From positions 1 through 5,969 of the forward strand of contig JAGLCH010000075.1 in the NCBI GenBank assembly GCA_023146355.1: a stretch of DNA of 5,969 nucleotides, given 5' to 3'. Position 1 is the stretch's first letter; every line of letters begins with the position of its first letter. Shown piece after piece: positions 5,532 through 5,969 of the stretch. A model generated the notes under the pieces. The model saw nothing but the letters and a program-made list of their open reading frames with translations. It made no database searches and was not told the origin of the DNA. The stretch is from Bacteriovoracaceae bacterium (GTDB lineage: Bacteria > Bdellovibrionota > Bacteriovoracia > Bacteriovoracales > Bacteriovoracaceae). The position numbers were made by a program, and so were the translations under genes.

Positions 5532-5969
5532 ATGGATGATTTTTGGCTAGAAGTTATAGATGACTATGTAGCAGAGTGCTCCGAGCTTTTAGAAGATATG
5601 GAGGCGCAGCTTTTGTCTTCTGACGGTATGAATCAAGAGTTGGCAAATGAGATTTTTCGCCCTCTTCATTCGTTTAAAGGGAGTTCTGCTAGTATTGGTT
5701 TTAATACAATTACTGAAGTTGCTCATTCCGCAGAGAACCTTTTGTCTTATTTTCACAAGGGGCAGTATAGTTCAACTGATCACAAGTATGTCCAATTTTT
5801 CCTCAACTTTTATGACTATATGAAAAGTGCATTTTCTAAAGTTCATGTAGATAAAAATGATCGTAATTGTATTGAAGGTAGTTCTGAGATTATTACTGCT
5901 GCCAATACTCTTGTTGCTTGCGTTCAGGGAGAATTAAATGAGCAAGTGGGAATAGTAGTACCAGCGGAT
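5532..5969 (+). CDS. CheA-type histidine kinase, N-terminal Hpt domain (3' end outside window)
   Basis: The frame is open from ATG 5532 to the window end, giving 146 codons and no stop. Residues 1 to about 105 form a histidine phosphotransfer (Hpt/P1) helical bundle: an acidic first helix (DDYVAECSELLEDME, 10-24), then IFRPLHSFKGSSASIGF (41-57), where H46 is the predicted phosphorylated histidine, then VAHSAENLL and a helix ending YDYMKSAF. The pattern F-R-x-x-H-S-x-K-G-S-S with a following AH-x-x-EN-L-L is that of CheA. CheA phosphorylates CheY/CheB in response to chemoreceptors. Residues after about 110 look like the start of a linker. The kinase, dimerisation and CheW-like domains lie outside the window, so a free Hpt protein or another Hpt-bearing hybrid cannot be excluded. 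The Shine-Dalgarno is weak (GGTG at 5523-5526). The frame is closed upstream by TAA at 5496-5498, and 5532 is its first ATG. Confidence 0.83.
   Translation, partial: MDDFWLEVIDDYVAECSELLEDMEAQLLSSDGMNQELANEIFRPLHSFKGSSASIGFNTITEVAHSAENLLSYFHKGQYSSTDHKYVQFFLNFYDYMKSAFSKVHVDKNDRNCIEGSSEIITAANTLVACVQGELNEQVGIVVPAD

Overview
The window is a compact, AT-rich bacterial chromosome segment with every recognisable gene on the + strand. It looks like core chromosome: there are no transposases, integrases, tRNA or rRNA genes or CRISPR arrays. The order glmM-pdxJ-nnr-tsaE resembles clusters I recall from deltaproteobacteria-like lineages. With a PilZ gene next to a CheA-type gene, my best inference is a Bdellovibrionota/Bacteriovorax-like or other delta-type Gram-negative. 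This is an inference from gene order and composition; no species is claimed.

Region 1 (1-2936) is a tightly packed operon. It holds the 3' end of glmM (cell-wall precursor synthesis), pdxJ (last step of de novo pyridoxal phosphate synthesis), nnr (two-domain NAD(P)HX repair enzyme) and tsaE (ATPase for the tRNA t6A modification). Gaps are 3-8 nt, so co-transcription is almost certain. acpS, which I would expect between pdxJ and nnr in similar clusters, is absent.

Region 2 (2937-3320) is a 384-nt gap without a convincing gene. It holds a weak terminator candidate, a nested inverted repeat, two similar sigma70-like promoter candidates (both TTGACG with an 18-nt spacer), a possible IscR type-2-like half-site inside the first promoter, and a strong Shine-Dalgarno for the next gene.

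Region 3 (3321-4995) is a two-gene unit: an IscR-like Rrf2 regulator that lacks the iron-sulfur ligand cysteines, and an IscS/NifS-type cysteine desulfurase. The desulfurase most likely starts at a TTG inside the last codons of the regulator, so the two are translationally coupled. No iscU, iscA or mnmA follows. The desulfurase needs PLP, which the upstream pdxJ helps supply; that is a metabolic link only.

Region 4 (4996-5969) holds a small single-domain PilZ (cyclic-di-GMP binding) protein, a hairpin terminator, a promoter candidate and the N-terminal Hpt domain of a probable CheA-type histidine kinase that runs off the window.

The most interesting observation is the cysteine-less IscR-like regulator paired with a lone desulfurase, with a possible autoregulatory site resembling the cluster-independent class of IscR operators. 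I see no clearly new multi-gene system.
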